From contig JARKIF010000059.1 of NCBI GenBank assembly GCA_029378245.1, forward strand, positions 180,964-244,963: 64,000 bases of DNA. The letters run 5' to 3'. Each line of letters opens with the position of its first letter. Position 1 is the stretch's first letter. This document shows positions 1 through 11,612 of this stretch, in pieces. This DNA is from Roridomyces roridus (Eukaryota > Basidiomycota > Agaricomycetes > Agaricales > Mycenaceae). The notes under the pieces are model-generated. The model was not told where the DNA came from and did not search any database. It was given only the letters and a program-made list of their open reading frames with translations. The position numbers and the translations under genes were made by a program.

Positions 1-646
1 CCACATCCATTCGGTACTGTATGATATTTTTCCGGCCCGGCTCCGAGGTATCAAGCCTCGCCGCTGGGCTCCAAAACCTCTTTAAATTGGGAAGACAGCG
101 GGGTGGCAACCGAATGGGTCCAGAGCTGACAATCGTAAAGAGTACTAGCTCTTCAATTGCCGACTGTTCCTCCAAGAACTCTAGCAGGTGGGGATCCGAC
201 ATATAGAACCCACTCGCAAAGGTCTTCAACCGAAATGGCCAGTTGAAGCCGGTGAGGATGCCCTCCGCCGACGACAAGGGGTATCTGAAGTCCTTGTACG
301 TAGCCACGTACACCCAATGTGCGGGTTGGTGGGAAAATTCCAACGCCTCGAGTGATGGGAGGCGGGAGAGAGTCAGCGCGATTGCGCGCTGTTGAGGCAA
401 TGCTACTCCCCCCGAGATTTCGATGGAGAGGCGCCGGACGAAGGATGCGACAGGCTGTGACACCGGCTTGGTCACCGCTTCGCAGAATCGTACGACGGCG
501 AAGCTGCTAAGCGCCACGTCATCGTACAATCGCCGTTGTGCTTCAGGGAGAAAGCTCCGGGCCACAAGGCAGAGCTCGAGGAGTGACGACTTGTCGTCGA
601 CGTGGGAGAGGATGGGCTGCAAGAGATCCAGAGGCAGAGGGGTCAT
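1..646 (-). CDS. F-box/LRR-like protein, C-terminus cut by window edge
   Basis: An uninterrupted minus-strand frame of 215 codons starts at the ATG complementary to 644-646 and runs off the left edge without a stop. The N-terminus (MTPLPLDLLQPILSHVDD, then LCLVARSFLPEAQRRLY) has the Leu/Pro-rich F-box-like pattern seen in Agaricomycete F-box proteins. It is followed by leucine-rich stretches (LSRLPSLEALEF, EELVLFTIV) that suggest LRR-type repeats. Such proteins usually bind Skp1 through the F-box and select substrates for SCF ubiquitin ligases through the C-terminal part. That role is inferred from the family and not shown here. No intron is needed in the visible part. It is one of seven F-box-type genes in the window. 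Confidence 0.7.
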   Translation of the reverse strand, partial: MTPLPLDLLQPILSHVDDKSSLLELCLVARSFLPEAQRRLYDDVALSSFAVVRFCEAVTKPVSQPVASFVRRLSIEISGGVALPQQRAIALTLSRLPSLEALEFSHQPAHWVYVATYKDFRYPLSSAEGILTGFNWPFRLKTFASGFYMSDPHLLEFLEEQSAIEELVLFTIVSSGPIRLPPRCLPNLKRFWSPAARLDTSEPGRKNIIQYRMDV

Positions 647-2008
647 GGTGGAAGGAAAGGGAGGATTTTGTCTCAAATTGAGTCGCCGCATTTGATTCAG
701 GGTTGCCGGCAGTGTCAAGATCGCGATCACTGGCTCATATGGCACTCCGGCACGCATTTCCCATCCCAACCGTGGTCCATGTTGCAAGAGAAACGCTGAT
801 ACAAGTATCCAGAGTCCAGAATCCACAGAATCATGACGCTAGGCATTTCCTGATACGCGACTGGCAGAGGAATCAAAATCGAACCCAAGATATCCCTGAT
901 TTACCTTTCGCGTGCAGAACAGTGACGATGTGATGCAGACTTTTAATTAATGTTGAACTTGATCACAACTGAGATTTGCAGGTTCTTTCCCTAACCGAAC
1001 GTGGACGTTTGATCTTCGCGCGGCCAGAGTCGGCGACCCGGGGTTCGATGTGAACCTAAATCGGGACTGGACAATGTCGAAGAGGCCATGTTCCGTCCCT
1101 GGTCAAACGGCATGCTGTGCATTTCTACTGTCATCAACGCCGACCCCATCGCAGTTGGTTCAAACTGACCAGTGCAATTCCGCCAATAAGTAAGTAAAGT
1201 CCCTAGCCCAATGGTAGCGCGGGACGCTGTTGGTTTCAGTTATTCTGAAAATCACGTAGCACAGGAATGACAAAACAACCACTGGTCTCTCATCTTGGCC
1301 CGCCGCCGCCGCAAACTCCCATAAACCGTCGTCATCTTTCTGCGGGCCGCCCCTTGGGGGATGTCTATCATTCCCTCCATCACGGTCGCCTACATACACA
1401 GCTTTCGACGGGCGGTGTACTGAATGATCGCCTTGAGAACTCGAGGCAATGGCATAGGCCTCGGATGTAGATGGACCGATGCATTCCAGCTCTTCGTGGC
1501 TCACGGGCGAAACGCCATGTGGCCTGCACATAATTAAATCTGCTATACGTACCGCAGCGCCAACAGTGGTATAGACGGAGACCGAGATACAATCTCCGTA
1601 CTGTGCAGATCCGGTAATGCATTACACCCTTTAAGCGTGCGGTCTTTCATTTTGTTGACTTTAAGCAGATGCCATCGTGGTAAGTATCAATCAGCCAGGC
1701 TGTTCGATTATGGGCGGCCCTGGAGTCCATGCTCGGCCGGCGGTCTCACTGTTCACGGATCCCACTGCGAAGAAACGACATGATACTTCCGATATCAACA
1801 CTGGCATCCATATTTTGCGACAAGCGCCGACACTGAGCCGTTTGGAACGACAACAACATCCGCCGTGAGCGGTCATGATGCCAACCTATGGTCTGAATTG
1901 ACGAGGCAAGTTGGGATTGTGGTGGTGAGCAGTGTATTGTGTGCTGTAGTAGCGGCCCCGTCGTTGCTTTGCTTTGCTCACACGCGTTTAGATTCAGCGG
2001 CCCTCGAA
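647..2008. other. intergenic, no supported gene
   Basis: The stretch lies between the divergent F-box gene and the Zn2Cys6 gene. Open frames of up to 123 codons occur on the minus strand (1160-1531), but they show no recognisable domain, no convincing intron pattern and an ordinary composition. Upstream regulatory DNA for both flanking genes is the most likely content. Confidence 0.4.
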
Positions 2009-2010
2009 TA

Positions 2011-2016
2011 TATAAA
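2011..2016 (+). promoter_or_regulatory. TATA box of the Zn2Cys6 gene
   Basis: TATAAA lies inside TATATAAAG about 50 bp before the start codon at 2062. This is a usual spacing for a fungal core promoter with a short 5' UTR. Confidence 0.5.
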
Positions 2017-2061
2017 GTGCTCTCGCTCTAATGACTGACTGCTCAAACCCTCTTCTCCCAA

Positions 2062-2866
2062 ATGTCCACTCCAGCCTCATCCTCAGGATCGCGGAAGCGC
2101 ATATACGTCGCGTGCACTCAGTGCCGCCAACGAAAGATCAAAGTCCTCCTTCTTTCAATGTTTCACATTCGATTCTGATTCCTTGACATAGTGCGTTACT
2201 GCGAGTACACTGGAATTCCCGGACACACCTTGTGAACGATGTGCGCGTAAAGGACTGCAGTGCGACTACATGTCAGTGGGAGAGCAATACGCCGTTCCCC
2301 CGCCGGCTGCTCCTCTGTCTGGGCATCCCGGACGGTCTCGAACCCCTGCACCGCGCGCTCCAGATACACGGAGACCGCCGTCTGGTACCTATCCCGGACC
2401 ACCGCCGTCACAACCACAACGACCTCCGTCCCGCTTCTCGCACTCGCACTCGAATTCAAACTTACACCCGCACCCGCACCCGCACTCTAATTCATTCAAT
2501 CATAATGCAATGCCCGCGCAATACAACCAACAACAGCTGAATGCCTACACCCAATACCCAGATCAACAATACGGGTACGACGGGCTGGCCCCTCATGCGG
2601 GACAGCCGCCCAACTTCTACTCTTCCGCGGGCGCCCCGTATCCGATGTCAGGGCAAATGATGCAGTCGGACTATTACGGAGCTCAAGACCAGAGTCAGTA
2701 CGTTAACGATCCCGCCAACTATAATCCGAGCTTCAATTATGATCCTAATACGTATACTGGGTGAGTTTGGCCCGCTTCTTCTTTTATGGCGAGTGAACAT
2801 GTGAACTTATGGGTTTGCAGACAATGTATATGCCCCCCAGGGCCGTGCTATTGTGGCATGCGGTAG
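2062..2866 (+). CDS. small Zn(II)2Cys6 transcription regulator
   Basis: Three exons (2062-2142, 2192-2760, 2821-2866) encode 231 aa. Joining exons 1 and 2 creates a complete binuclear zinc cluster at about residues 18-50: CTQCRQRKIKC, a 12-residue loop, then CERCARKGLQC. The spacing is C-x2-C-x6-C-loop-C-x2-C-x6-C, which identifies a fungal Gal4-type DNA-binding domain. The rest is Pro/Ser/His/Gln/Tyr-rich low complexity and probably an activation region. There is no fungal-specific middle homology region, so the protein is much shorter than Gal4-type regulators. The last exon gives a Cys-rich tail (CICPPGPCYCGMR). It should act in the nucleus; its targets are unknown. A TATA box lies about 50 bp upstream. 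Confidence 0.88.
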
Positions 2867-3668
2867 GAGGACGACTGGCATACCCGATACATGCTATTAT
2901 TATTATTTTATTATTTCAACACCGAGGGGATTTCTTCAATAGAGGTGTTTACTTTCGGCTTCACTTTGCTTTTCAACGTGAGAACGAAGTTCAACGAACC
3001 CAGTAATTCATCGTGAAAATCAATCCAATCTTTTTGCAAGGCTGTGAGATCTACGGCTAGCACCGCCCGCTGCCTGGTTTGCCCGCAATGCAAGCCGGAG
3101 CTAATTACTGTGACTCTGAGTACTATAACCTCGAGGCAGCAATATATCACGGACATGAGACGTCTGTTGGTGACGTATCTGTGATTCTTCCTTGATCCTT
3201 CGTAACGCGGATGGTCGTCGACTGGGCAAACCAGCCCCATGCATCCAGGTCGAAATAAGTGTTCGGGCGGTTTCCGGGCGGCAACAGTTTGAAGTTTGAC
3301 TGGGAACAGCGACACGAATCAGATCAATGATCGCCGGTTCGTTACTTCGTTTCCGCTGGCATTGGATTTCGTTGGTGAACTTGATGATTTTCACCCAGGG
3401 CCGTGCAAGGGCCGTGATGGTCTAATTCTGTCGCAATCCGTTGGTTCTTCACGCGTGGAACCCATGAAATTGGTCGCTGTGTTTGACATCCGTAGGAATA
3501 ATTGTTCATCTACCAAGGTCAATCAGGTATTTGGGTATCCACGAGGGCAGTCGAAGAGAAACGTCCGCTATGCGACAATGTAAGCGGATTGATGCCGAAC
3601 TCTGCCGCAGCGTCCGGTCTTCCATTGATCGCCGATCAAAACGCCACGTTTTTTCTCCTTCTGCCACC
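2867..3668. other. intergenic, no supported gene
   Basis: An AT-rich run near 2895-2925 (ATTATTATT-like) probably belongs to the 3' region of the Zn2Cys6 gene. The rest is the likely promoter of the F-box gene at 3669. Minus-strand frames of about 100-134 codons show no domain. Confidence 0.4.
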
Positions 3669-4772
3669 ATGTCGACGACGAACTCCCTCGTTGATCTCCC
3701 GACCGAGCTTCTCGTGGAAATTGTCTCTTACTATCCTCATCCTCATGACTTTCTCTCCCCCCTCCTCCGCCACGAGCACGGCCTTCAGGAACGCCAAGAC
3801 CGACAGCAGGTCCTTCGATCACTTTCCCAGACGTGTGGAGTCTTGCGCAGGCTCTTTCTACCCGCTCTCTGGGAACGGTTGGAGGTTTCAAAGGTGTCTC
3901 TCCTCCGAGAGGAAGCAGTCAGCAGCGAGGTCGCGACGTCATTGCTGTCCTATGTCAAGTGTGTCTCTGTCTGTACACCCTGTCCTTCTTTCTCACAGAA
4001 ACATCCAGATCCGTCCACGTGTCCACTGCGGAATGGCCCGCGTCCGATATTGAACCCATATTCCTCCTCGTCAACCTACTCAAAGCCCTCCCGAACGTCA
4101 CCGGCCTGCAGATCTACCACAATATCGCGTGGGAGTTGGTAGCCGCTTTCGCATACGCGTTTGCGGAGGCCAGCTTCCCTAGTATCACGGAACTAGCGGT
4201 GCCCGATGTGCTCGAGCAGATGTTCCCTTCCTTTCCCAACGTCAAGACACTTGCTTGCCCCGCCATCTACGCGCACAGCCGAGTGCTCTCTCCCGCCCAA
4301 CAGTATTTTCCCCATCTCGAAGGCATCTCAGGACTTCGTCTCTCCAAAATGTTGATTAACCGTGCGTGTTTTTTCATCATCTTCTATGTTGGCGCTCAGC
4401 TTATCTACAGAGGTCCGCCAGCACTTGCCCAAGCTACGTGCAATATCTGTCAGCAGCGTCGTGCCACCAGAAGACTCGGACGGGCGTTCCCACAATCACC
4501 AGCCGGTCGAAGACGACGAGGACTGTCGTCCAATGTTCACCGACCTTGCCTTGCTCCGCGATTTCAAGCACCTCGAAGAGCTGTCGCTCATTTACGCCTG
4601 TGCAGAACGGGACGCTCTGTCACTCCCTGCGCTCATTAGCGCAGGTAAGGACGTCCTGCAGCATACCAGTTCAAAGACGTTCAACAAGAAGCTGTTGAGG
4701 GTGTGGGATTGGGATTGGAGCAAGGGCTTCGATGTCCATCCTCGGGTTGTGTATTTGGAGGCAACTGTGTGA
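3669..4772 (+). CDS. F-box/LRR-like protein
   Basis: Three exons (3669-3958, 4009-4361, 4411-4772) encode 334 aa. The N-terminus (MSTTNSLVDLPTELLVEIVS) is an F-box helix with the conserved LP-x-E-hydrophobic pattern, followed by LSQTCGVLRRLFLPALWERL, also characteristic of basidiomycete F-box proteins. Downstream leucine-rich segments (LLKALPNVTGLQIYH, LRDFKHLEELSLIYAC) fit LRR repeats. The introns are 50 and 49 nt. The first uses the second CAG after the pyrimidine tract, because the nearer CAG would create an in-frame stop. The likely role is substrate recognition in an SCF complex, inferred from family. The start ATG has a good context (CCACCATGT). Confidence 0.82.
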
Positions 4773-6203
4773 TTGTCTGAATTAGATTTTCTGTTCGGCC
4801 CTCGTTCTCGCAGCGTCCTGAACGGAAAGTTTCCTTCCGCAATCGATGATGGATCTGTTTGGTGGACAGGTAAGTGCCGATTTTCCGACCAGGCATCTGT
4901 CGAAAACAGCGGTTGTTTCGAACCAGCTATTCCTACCCGTGTTCAGTATTGGTTCAGTGTGAGTTTGTACAGAACTAGGTACGGACTTGATCCTATTCCG
5001 TCAATACATTTTCCGTCTTTCTTCCTGGTCGTCATTGTCTACCTATTGCCGTTTCAAAACACCGGCTCATGGTTGCCGGTGGGTCCTTGCCGGACCTGAC
5101 GATCAGAGGGTGATACGTGAGTTGCAAGCTATTCTTAGTGTCAAGGTTTTTTCAATTCCTATTAGTGTTCAGCCCGGCTGCGTTGAAAACCCGCTTTTCA
5201 ATCCCGACTTTGGATGGTGCTGAACTCGGTATTCAAACCGTGGCCGTAGAGGGAGATGCATCTCAGGGAGGTTCACGTATACTGAGAAATGCATGAATCA
5301 AAGCGGCAGTTTCAACTTTTTCTAGCGCTACTTCAGACGGCAGTGATGCAGGTGACTACCGATTATAGCGTGGAAAGAACGAGGTACAAAATCAACCCGA
5401 ACTGAACGCAGAATAGGATTTGGGCCATTCGGGAAAGTGGGATGTCGATTCTTCTGAGCGACCTGAAACGGAGTGATTCAAGTTGTTGTGTATGGATCTT
5501 GAGTTGACTTTCACTCACCGCTGCACGACTCCGCAGCCTCAATTTCACAATTCCGATAATACTTACAGGTCATCTCCCGTCCTCCCGCGTATCCACTCCC
5601 GATCATAAGCATTGGCGTTACAGGAGTTTGCGCAACGCGGGTGGATAAATCGACCTTGGGGAAACCAGGCAGACGACGCTTGGTTGAGACCACGGCTCGC
5701 TGACACCCATCCCGAGTCGACGATCCACCACCCCTGAAATATGCAGCTGGTCCCAAATGACTTGCCTAAACACGTCCTGACAGCTGAACCGCGGATATCC
5801 CTCGTGACCGGTGGCGAAATTGTGGCAGAGGCAGCACACAGGAGTGCCACCGGGTGAGGGACGAAACCAGAAGTTGCAATCGTGGAGGGACTGGGTGGTC
5901 ACCGCGCAGGAGAAATCAGAATCGAAGGTGCTTTGCGTTTGTCACGGGTACTCGTGAGGGCTAACTGTGCCCGTACGCGTACCCGCCCAGATCCCGTCAA
6001 CCCGCGCGGGTATCTGCTACATCTACAGCTTGCGGGCTTCGAGAAGGAACGGGCTCTCTCGATCCATGCCGCCGGCGCTCCCAAAGCTGTCATGGGAAAC
6101 CCGTGCTGGCCCGAGTTCTTTGCAGCCGTGACAACTCAGCCATGCTGTAAGGAAGGACAAACGCACACAAAAGTCCAAATCCTACCTGGAAACTTCACTC
6201 CCA
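4773..6203. other. intergenic with an unresolved Cys-rich minus-strand frame
   Basis: Most of this 1.4 kb shows nothing. On the minus strand around 5618-5930 a frame contains DCNFWFRPSPGG and several Cys (CCLCHN, FSCQDVF). It begins without a clear start and is interrupted near 5618. It resembles either a small Cys-rich secreted protein or a broken exon of the DCTFW-containing pseudokinase family seen at 23670, and I cannot decide between them. A GT-like donor (GTAAGT) lies near 5560 on the minus strand. No intact model could be built. Confidence 0.3.
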
Positions 6204-7164
6204 ATGGCCCACCTGCCTCCCGAAATCATCGACGCCATTATCTGCAAAGTGGAGGACCCAGCCACTCTCAAATCCTGCTCGCTCGTCAGCTCAGCTTTAT
6301 TCCGCTACCCCAGTCAGCGCCGCCTATTCCGCTTCTTGACCCTCAACGGATGGGCTACTCCACCCAACTACAATGCGGTGTCCACTCTCCTCGACGAATC
6401 ACCTCACATCGCGGCATACTTCACCCATCTGCGCGTCGTCCTCCCCGACGAAGGGCCATCCATCCCAGACATTGGGAGCCTCAAACACGCGCTCAGCAAA
6501 ATATCCCACGTGCGTTGGTGCATGCTCGACGGCGGTAGGCTAGCGTGGACACCCGCATTCCATGCTCCATTCCTCCGCTTCCTCGCTCGGCAGAGGTCGT
6601 TGCGCGAGCTGCACATCGACTCGTTCTCGGCCATCCCACAGGACGTGATGCTGGAGATCCTCACCGCTGCACCGGGCCTATCCTTCAAATCCACGTCCGT
6701 CGACACTGCGTCCAGCCTGCGGTGCCGCTCACCCCCGAATTGGGCGCGCATCTTTTCACGCCCAATCGAGCGGTTGGCGGTCGAAGCGGACTCGAGCAGC
6801 GTCGTCGAATTAATGAACGGGGGGCAATTGGCAAAGTTGGTGGGACAGATGCGGTTCCTCTCTGCTGTCTCCGACTGTGAGGAAAGCATGCGTCTCGTTC
6901 AAGGCTGCGCGGAGACACTGGAGCACCTTCGGTTTAACGGGATCGGTATGGACGGCTTCTCCTTGCGAAGATGTCTGCTGATTGAAGTTAGCTGAGAGCT
7001 CCACTTTACAACTGAGTGTTCACTTGCCGTCGTTGCGGTCGGTGGAGCTCGTCCTCTCGTCAGACGACCTGACTTCCGGGTGGCTTGTCGAGACTACTTT
7101 CCCCCTTGCACCGCGCCTCTCACGCATAACTCTGACTGTCTCGTGTGCGGCGCAGCCCGACTGA
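6204..7164 (+). CDS. F-box/LRR-like protein, possibly shortened
   Basis: Two exons (6204-6945, 6992-7164) encode 304 aa. MAHLPPEIIDAIICKVEDPA followed by LKSCSLVSSALFRYPSQRRL is a clear F-box signature with the usual Agaricomycete CSLVS motif. Leu-rich segments follow throughout, including SVHLPSLRSVELVLSS after the intron. Presumably it is a substrate receptor of an SCF ubiquitin ligase, which is an inference. Immediately after the TGA at 7162-7164 the same frame stays open for another 29 codons (starting PALDAGFLASLNAI), which hints that the stop may be recent. The intron is 46 nt with good splice sites. Confidence 0.82.
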
Positions 7165-8075
7165 CCGGCCCTGGATGCCGGGTTTTTAGCGAGCTTGAAT
7201 GCGATTCGATGTTCCAGAAGCAACGGACGTGCACATGCAACAGCTATATGATTGTGTGCGGAAGGGAATGCCGAAGGGCAGTGAGAAAGGGAGACTCGTA
7301 TTGGAGCAGTTAGAGGAGGAGGATGATTGGTATTTATACCCTCGAAGTTGTTCAGCCGGATGAATAACCATGATAAGCAATAGTATTTGCTTACCCTCTT
7401 TCATTTCCAAGCCACGTCCTCTGGTATGACACACCGCCGTCCTGATGAGCGCCTCCCCGGATACACTGATATTGGGTAAAGTAGATGACCCGTAGATCTG
7501 CATAAAGGTGGAATGACTGCGCGGGCGAGGGTTAGTTTCTAACCAAAGATATCAAACATCCCTCACCGGAGGGTTGAATACAAAGATAGGTGATGTTTCT
7601 ACGTTTGACGCACACCACCGCTTCGTTCAGACTGCCGCCGTGTAACCGCGCCGGAGCCACGGTCAAGTCGGATTTCTCGTATCAAGTCAACGCCCCCAAA
7701 GGAGATTATCTTGAAATCCCCAGAAGTTAGCTCACCGGCCAAAGTATTATTCGTTATAGTGGTGAAGTTGCCGCCCGAAATGAAGGATTCTTTCGTACGG
7801 GGGAAGAAGGCGCCTATGCATTGGCTGTGTTGGCGTCTGTTGGCATCGAGTCTCGCGAATGCGCTCGGGCTGCTCGGCTGTCTGTGTGCTCGTGGATGGA
7901 GAAGGAGAGGATCTAGAGAACTTGGCGCCGTACAGCCGTCGGGGGAGAGATTCGAATCGCTTGACGCTCATAGAAGCGCCCAGGCTGTGGCTGACCGTCT
8001 CGGACGCCGCCCGAGCATTTAGCCCTGGATGTGTAGTATGATTCGCCGTAGTCACTGGCCATAAGCTCAAACTAG
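7165..8075. other. intergenic, no supported gene
   Basis: Open frames here are short and overlap on both strands without domains. The segment lies between an F-box gene and a MITE. Confidence 0.4.
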
Positions 8076-8077
8076 TA

Positions 8078-8270
8078 GAGCGTATTGGATGTCGATGAAA
8101 AGTGGAAATTCTGTCAAGTGAAATCCTTCACAGATTTAAGCGAGTCTCGCAGGATTGATCCCACTGGAGCCCACTGGGCGCGTCCCATTAGCCCAACTTC
8201 TCGTGAGATTCGCTCCACTTTTAAGCGAAATCTCGCTTAAATCCACTTTCTGTCGACATCCAATACGCTC
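8078..8270. mobile_element. MITE with TA target-site duplication
   Basis: The 193-bp element has inverted ends: GAGCGTATTGGATGTCGA at the left is matched by TCGACATCCAATACGCTC at the right, and both are flanked directly by TA (8076-8077 and 8271-8272). The inverted pairing continues inwards: an AAGTGGA-like segment lies next to each end, and GATTTAAGCGAG faces CTCGCTTAAATC. There is no coding capacity. A TA duplication with such ends is the signature of a non-autonomous Tc1/mariner-type element. No autonomous partner is visible in the window. Confidence 0.72.
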
Positions 8271-8321
8271 TAGTACATAGGCTCCATCAGGCTCGCGAAG
8301 GTCCAAGGATGGTGATCAAAA

Positions 8322-8983
8322 TCAAACCTTGAGAATGACTGATCCCCCCGTCAATATATCATCCAGCTCCATGATCTTGCCCAAAGTCCAGAGAGCGACG
8401 AGCTGGGGCAGAGGCGGAGGCGTGTCGACTGGCGCTGTGCCGTGCGTAGCGATGGCCCGCCGGCGGATGAGGTAGTGTGGACACACTTGCGCAAGTGAAA
8501 AGGAGAGACAGCGGACAAGGGGGACGCACCCAGTAGGATCTCGACAATGAGCTTGAAGCAGCGTATCCCCCACAAGTGGTCCGCAGGTAAACGAGACAAC
8601 GGCCTCACTCAGACAACTCGTCAACAGCTCGACAAACTCGGGGGATGGCCCTCTCCTCGGCACAAAGAAGAGGACTTTTTAACCAAATTAGGCTGGCTGT
8701 GAGCTGTGAGATGGGCTTCGTACGCACGCATGTCACATGAGGATCCGGTAGATAACACAGACCAACGGCAAACGCAAGTGAGGGCCCGCCCGCCGTCGAG
8801 CGGGTTGCCGGATCAACGTTTCTGAGAGGAGAGATTCGTCGGAAGGAGCGCACAGCAAGGCCAGGTGGTATTGTAAGCCGCGTCTAGGCAAACGATTCAG
8901 CGGGCATGCGCGGCATGGCATGATGCGGGCGAGCGTCCACCAGACAAAGGCGCAGTGGACGACGGAAATGGCGAGTCCCAGGT
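8322..8983 (-). pseudogene. decayed copy of a multi-pass membrane protein family (copy A)
   Basis: This is recognisable by comparison with two better copies in this window (29855-30652 and 47281-48075). Shared landmarks are DLGLAISVVH after a CAG acceptor, RRRAGPH...VIYRIL, a PSPEFVELL segment, and the C-terminus RRRAIATHGTAPVDTPPP...LWTLGKIMELDD...LKV. The exon encoding YRxFLEYNxxGAVYSxFIWAML is missing. The frame shifts by one base in a run of five G (minus strand) before FKLIVEILLG, and the central splice donor is not in phase. The family appears to be a membrane protein with hydrophobic helices and a short cytosolic tail; its function is unknown. Confidence 0.65.
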
Positions 8984-10141
8984 CTGCATAGTATCTTTGG
9001 TAACAGCCAGAGGGAAGGAATTGACCATAAACTGTAGAGGCATTGCAGAAGTTAAGTTTTTTCATGGAGGAAGAAGAGCCGCTTGGCACGTGATGCCACT
9101 GCGATTGCGTGACAATCGATCGATCTGCCCAGATCCGAGATCGCTGCCGAAGCCTCCCGAAAGTCCGAGATTTGGAATAACCGCAGAACCGGTGCCACGG
9201 TGTTCTCACGGTGCGGCAGCCATCACGGCCAGCAAAGTCTTGATCATGATGCGCTCTGGCGGGCTCATCCCGCCCGACTCCGCCTGCATGATCCCTATCT
9301 TGAATTCATGTATATACTGATATAAGAATAACAATTTCTACTGTATAACTATAAGTAATGAATGGCGGGCGGGGCGCAAAATACTCGCAATCGCACGCGT
9401 GGGTTCCTTAGGTTGGGGTACGGTGCCGTACGCGCAGCGACGAAGAGTAGGCGGATGGGGAGTAGCTGATGGCGGGCTGGTGCTATGACGGGATGCCCAT
9501 GACGCGGCGAGCTCGAGTGCAATACGTCGTGGTGAGGCGCGAAGGAAGGCATCATCAGGAATATGCAGTGCTGCATAGTGCTATGCAGCGCCTCCAGTTT
9601 TCCTGATGATTGCGCCGCGAGGGAAAGCGGTGTGGTGGAGGCCATGTACATATGGCGTGTACAAAGCTGACGGCAGTGGCGACTGTGAGTCGGGCAAGGA
9701 CGGTGAGGGTGCCGAGACGATCTTCACCCGACCGTGACGCGGCGTTTAAAGACTGGGGCGGTGGCGTTGGCGTTGGCATTAGCTGTAGGCGTGGTGAGAA
9801 CAGGGAGTGACGGGGAGTGGGAGCAATGAGCGAGCTAGACAACAACGGGCGGACGAGGACGACGAGGAGGCGGCTGAGACAGGTGGAAAGGGGCTGACAA
9901 ACCTTGATCCGTGATGGCATCACCACTGAGATCACTGAGACAACCGGGATCACCACCGAACAACCGGGATCAGCACCCCGGTTCTGCGGTTATCCCAATT
10001 CCCGGACGCTCTCCCCGAAGGGCCAGTTAAATTTCCAATCAAAATGTCCATAACTCTGCGGCATAATTCATAGATACGAGCAAACTACGAGACACATCGT
10101 CCTTGTTCCGCATTCGGCGCCCATTCGACGTGGGTCACTGT
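8984..10141. other. intergenic, no supported gene
   Basis: There is no gene I can support. Around 9900-9990 the motif CAACCGGGATCA occurs twice, with related CACTGAGATCACTGAG repeats beside it, forming a short imperfect tandem array. Confidence 0.35.
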
Positions 10142-11612
10142 TCAAATAAGCCCACAACCCCCATCCGTTCTTTGCTGCTGGTCGTGCACGTGATCGACGT
10201 TGTATTCTGGCGGCGGCGCGTCCCCACGGCGCGCCTCCGAAATGTCGGCCTCCAACCGGCGCACCCTTGCTTCACACATCTCATTCCGCCCTCGCAGGCG
10301 CGAAATAGCCACTTCTGATTCGTCTCTCAGGCTGGCCGTGGGTACGGGTGCCATGGATTCGTGTCCCATCGGATTATTATCCACGACGCCGGAGGACGTG
10401 ACGTCCCTGCTTGAAAATGGCCAAATGTGCGTAATCCCCTCTCGTGCGAGTCGTAATTTGTTTGGTAGCCATTCTTGGCGCAGTGTGTCGTGGGACTCGG
10501 GACGCACGTGGGCGGGATACGGGGTCACGGTTATATTCCTCTCCCTGTCCTCCACCATGAGATTGGCTGGCGGGTACGATACCAAAGCGAGATTGGGTGG
10601 CATCCGTGGCCTGCGACGTCTGAAAAAGAGTAGAAAGACGACTATCAGAGGTACGACAATTCCAAACACGATCCCGACGATAGCTCCCCTTGGTAATGGG
10701 TGGGTACGGGATATTGTGTCCGGTGGGTTCAAAACGCTGGGTAGCGCCGTCGACGGGGAAAGGCCTGTGTTTGGAAAGTCAACCAGCGTACATGAGGCAG
10801 GGCTGGCTGACAGCGACGTACTCGTCGATGAGAGTGAAATGGGCTTTGATAGTGCGAGACTCGAGGCTGCGGCGGCATCGAAAGTTGTCGGCTGCCCACG
10901 AGTTCGTTAAACCAGTCAACAGATAAAACGCTACTCACCAAAGGTGTCGCAGAGACCATGGCAAAGAGCCAAGGTGGGAGCTCCCCAGCTCCCGCTCAAT
11001 TGAACCTCAAATTTCTAAGAGCGGTACGAAGAGAAAGGCTCACAAGGCAAGGGCGACGGAAACGTTCTATTTAGTTGAACGCGATCAGCCATCATCTATA
11101 CATCCAGTCAAAAAGACGACGTACGACTCGATCTTGACCCCGCACTCGTTTTGCTGAAGGAATTCGGGTACACTACAAGGCTTCACGTCAACTCGAAATG
11201 GCCGCGGGTCAGAGCGACCTACCTCGAGGTGCTGCGATTCGCACAGAACTCGCACGCAGTCACAGTGAAATATGCAGCGGTGCTGCAGTTACACTGTAAT
11301 GATTTACCGGCCGCCAGCGTACAGAAAGCACTTCCAAAGACGCAAGGGCCATTGCCGGCTTCGTTTTGCAGCTAGATGGCAAGGATGAGAGTGAGCGGGG
11401 AATGAAGGGATGTGTAATACACATACCGGTGCGCAAGTAGTAATCCCTGGGCTCAGGACCTTTGGTCGGGACGGCCTGGTTTGGCCACCGAATCCAGAGT
11501 TGGGCGCTTTGTGTTTTGGCCTGAAGCCCGGCATGATCGACTTCCACCCCAAATCCTGGATGATAGCGGGAGAATCAGCCCACTGCTGTATGTCAGGGGC
11601 GTTCGCTTGAAC
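10142..11612 (-). CDS. single-pass membrane protein with Cys-rich ectodomain (5' end unresolved)
   Basis: The last coding exon (10142-10891) gives a Ser/Thr-rich stalk (ISLSSTSTSLSASPAS), one transmembrane helix (GAIVGIVFGIVVPLIVVFLL) with a strong FFRRRRPR stop-transfer, then a cytosolic tail with a short coiled coil (SRLRGRNEMCEARVRRLEAD) and a PPPEY motif. Upstream, a well-spliced exon (11223-11371) carries a Cys-rich ectodomain (CVFGSAFCTLAAG, LQCNCSTAAYF, ACEFCANRS), and 11427-11612 is open in phase with it. This Cys-rich region plus stalk, TM and PPPEY tail layout is common in uncharacterised Agaricomycete surface proteins. Exons between 10939 and 11222, and the start and signal peptide, could not be fixed. 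It may be a receptor or wall sensor, which is an inference. Confidence 0.62.

Noticed and set aside
241..300. Frameshift in the left-edge F-box gene
   Set aside because: Recounting the C run (four, not five) on the minus strand shows the frame is continuous.
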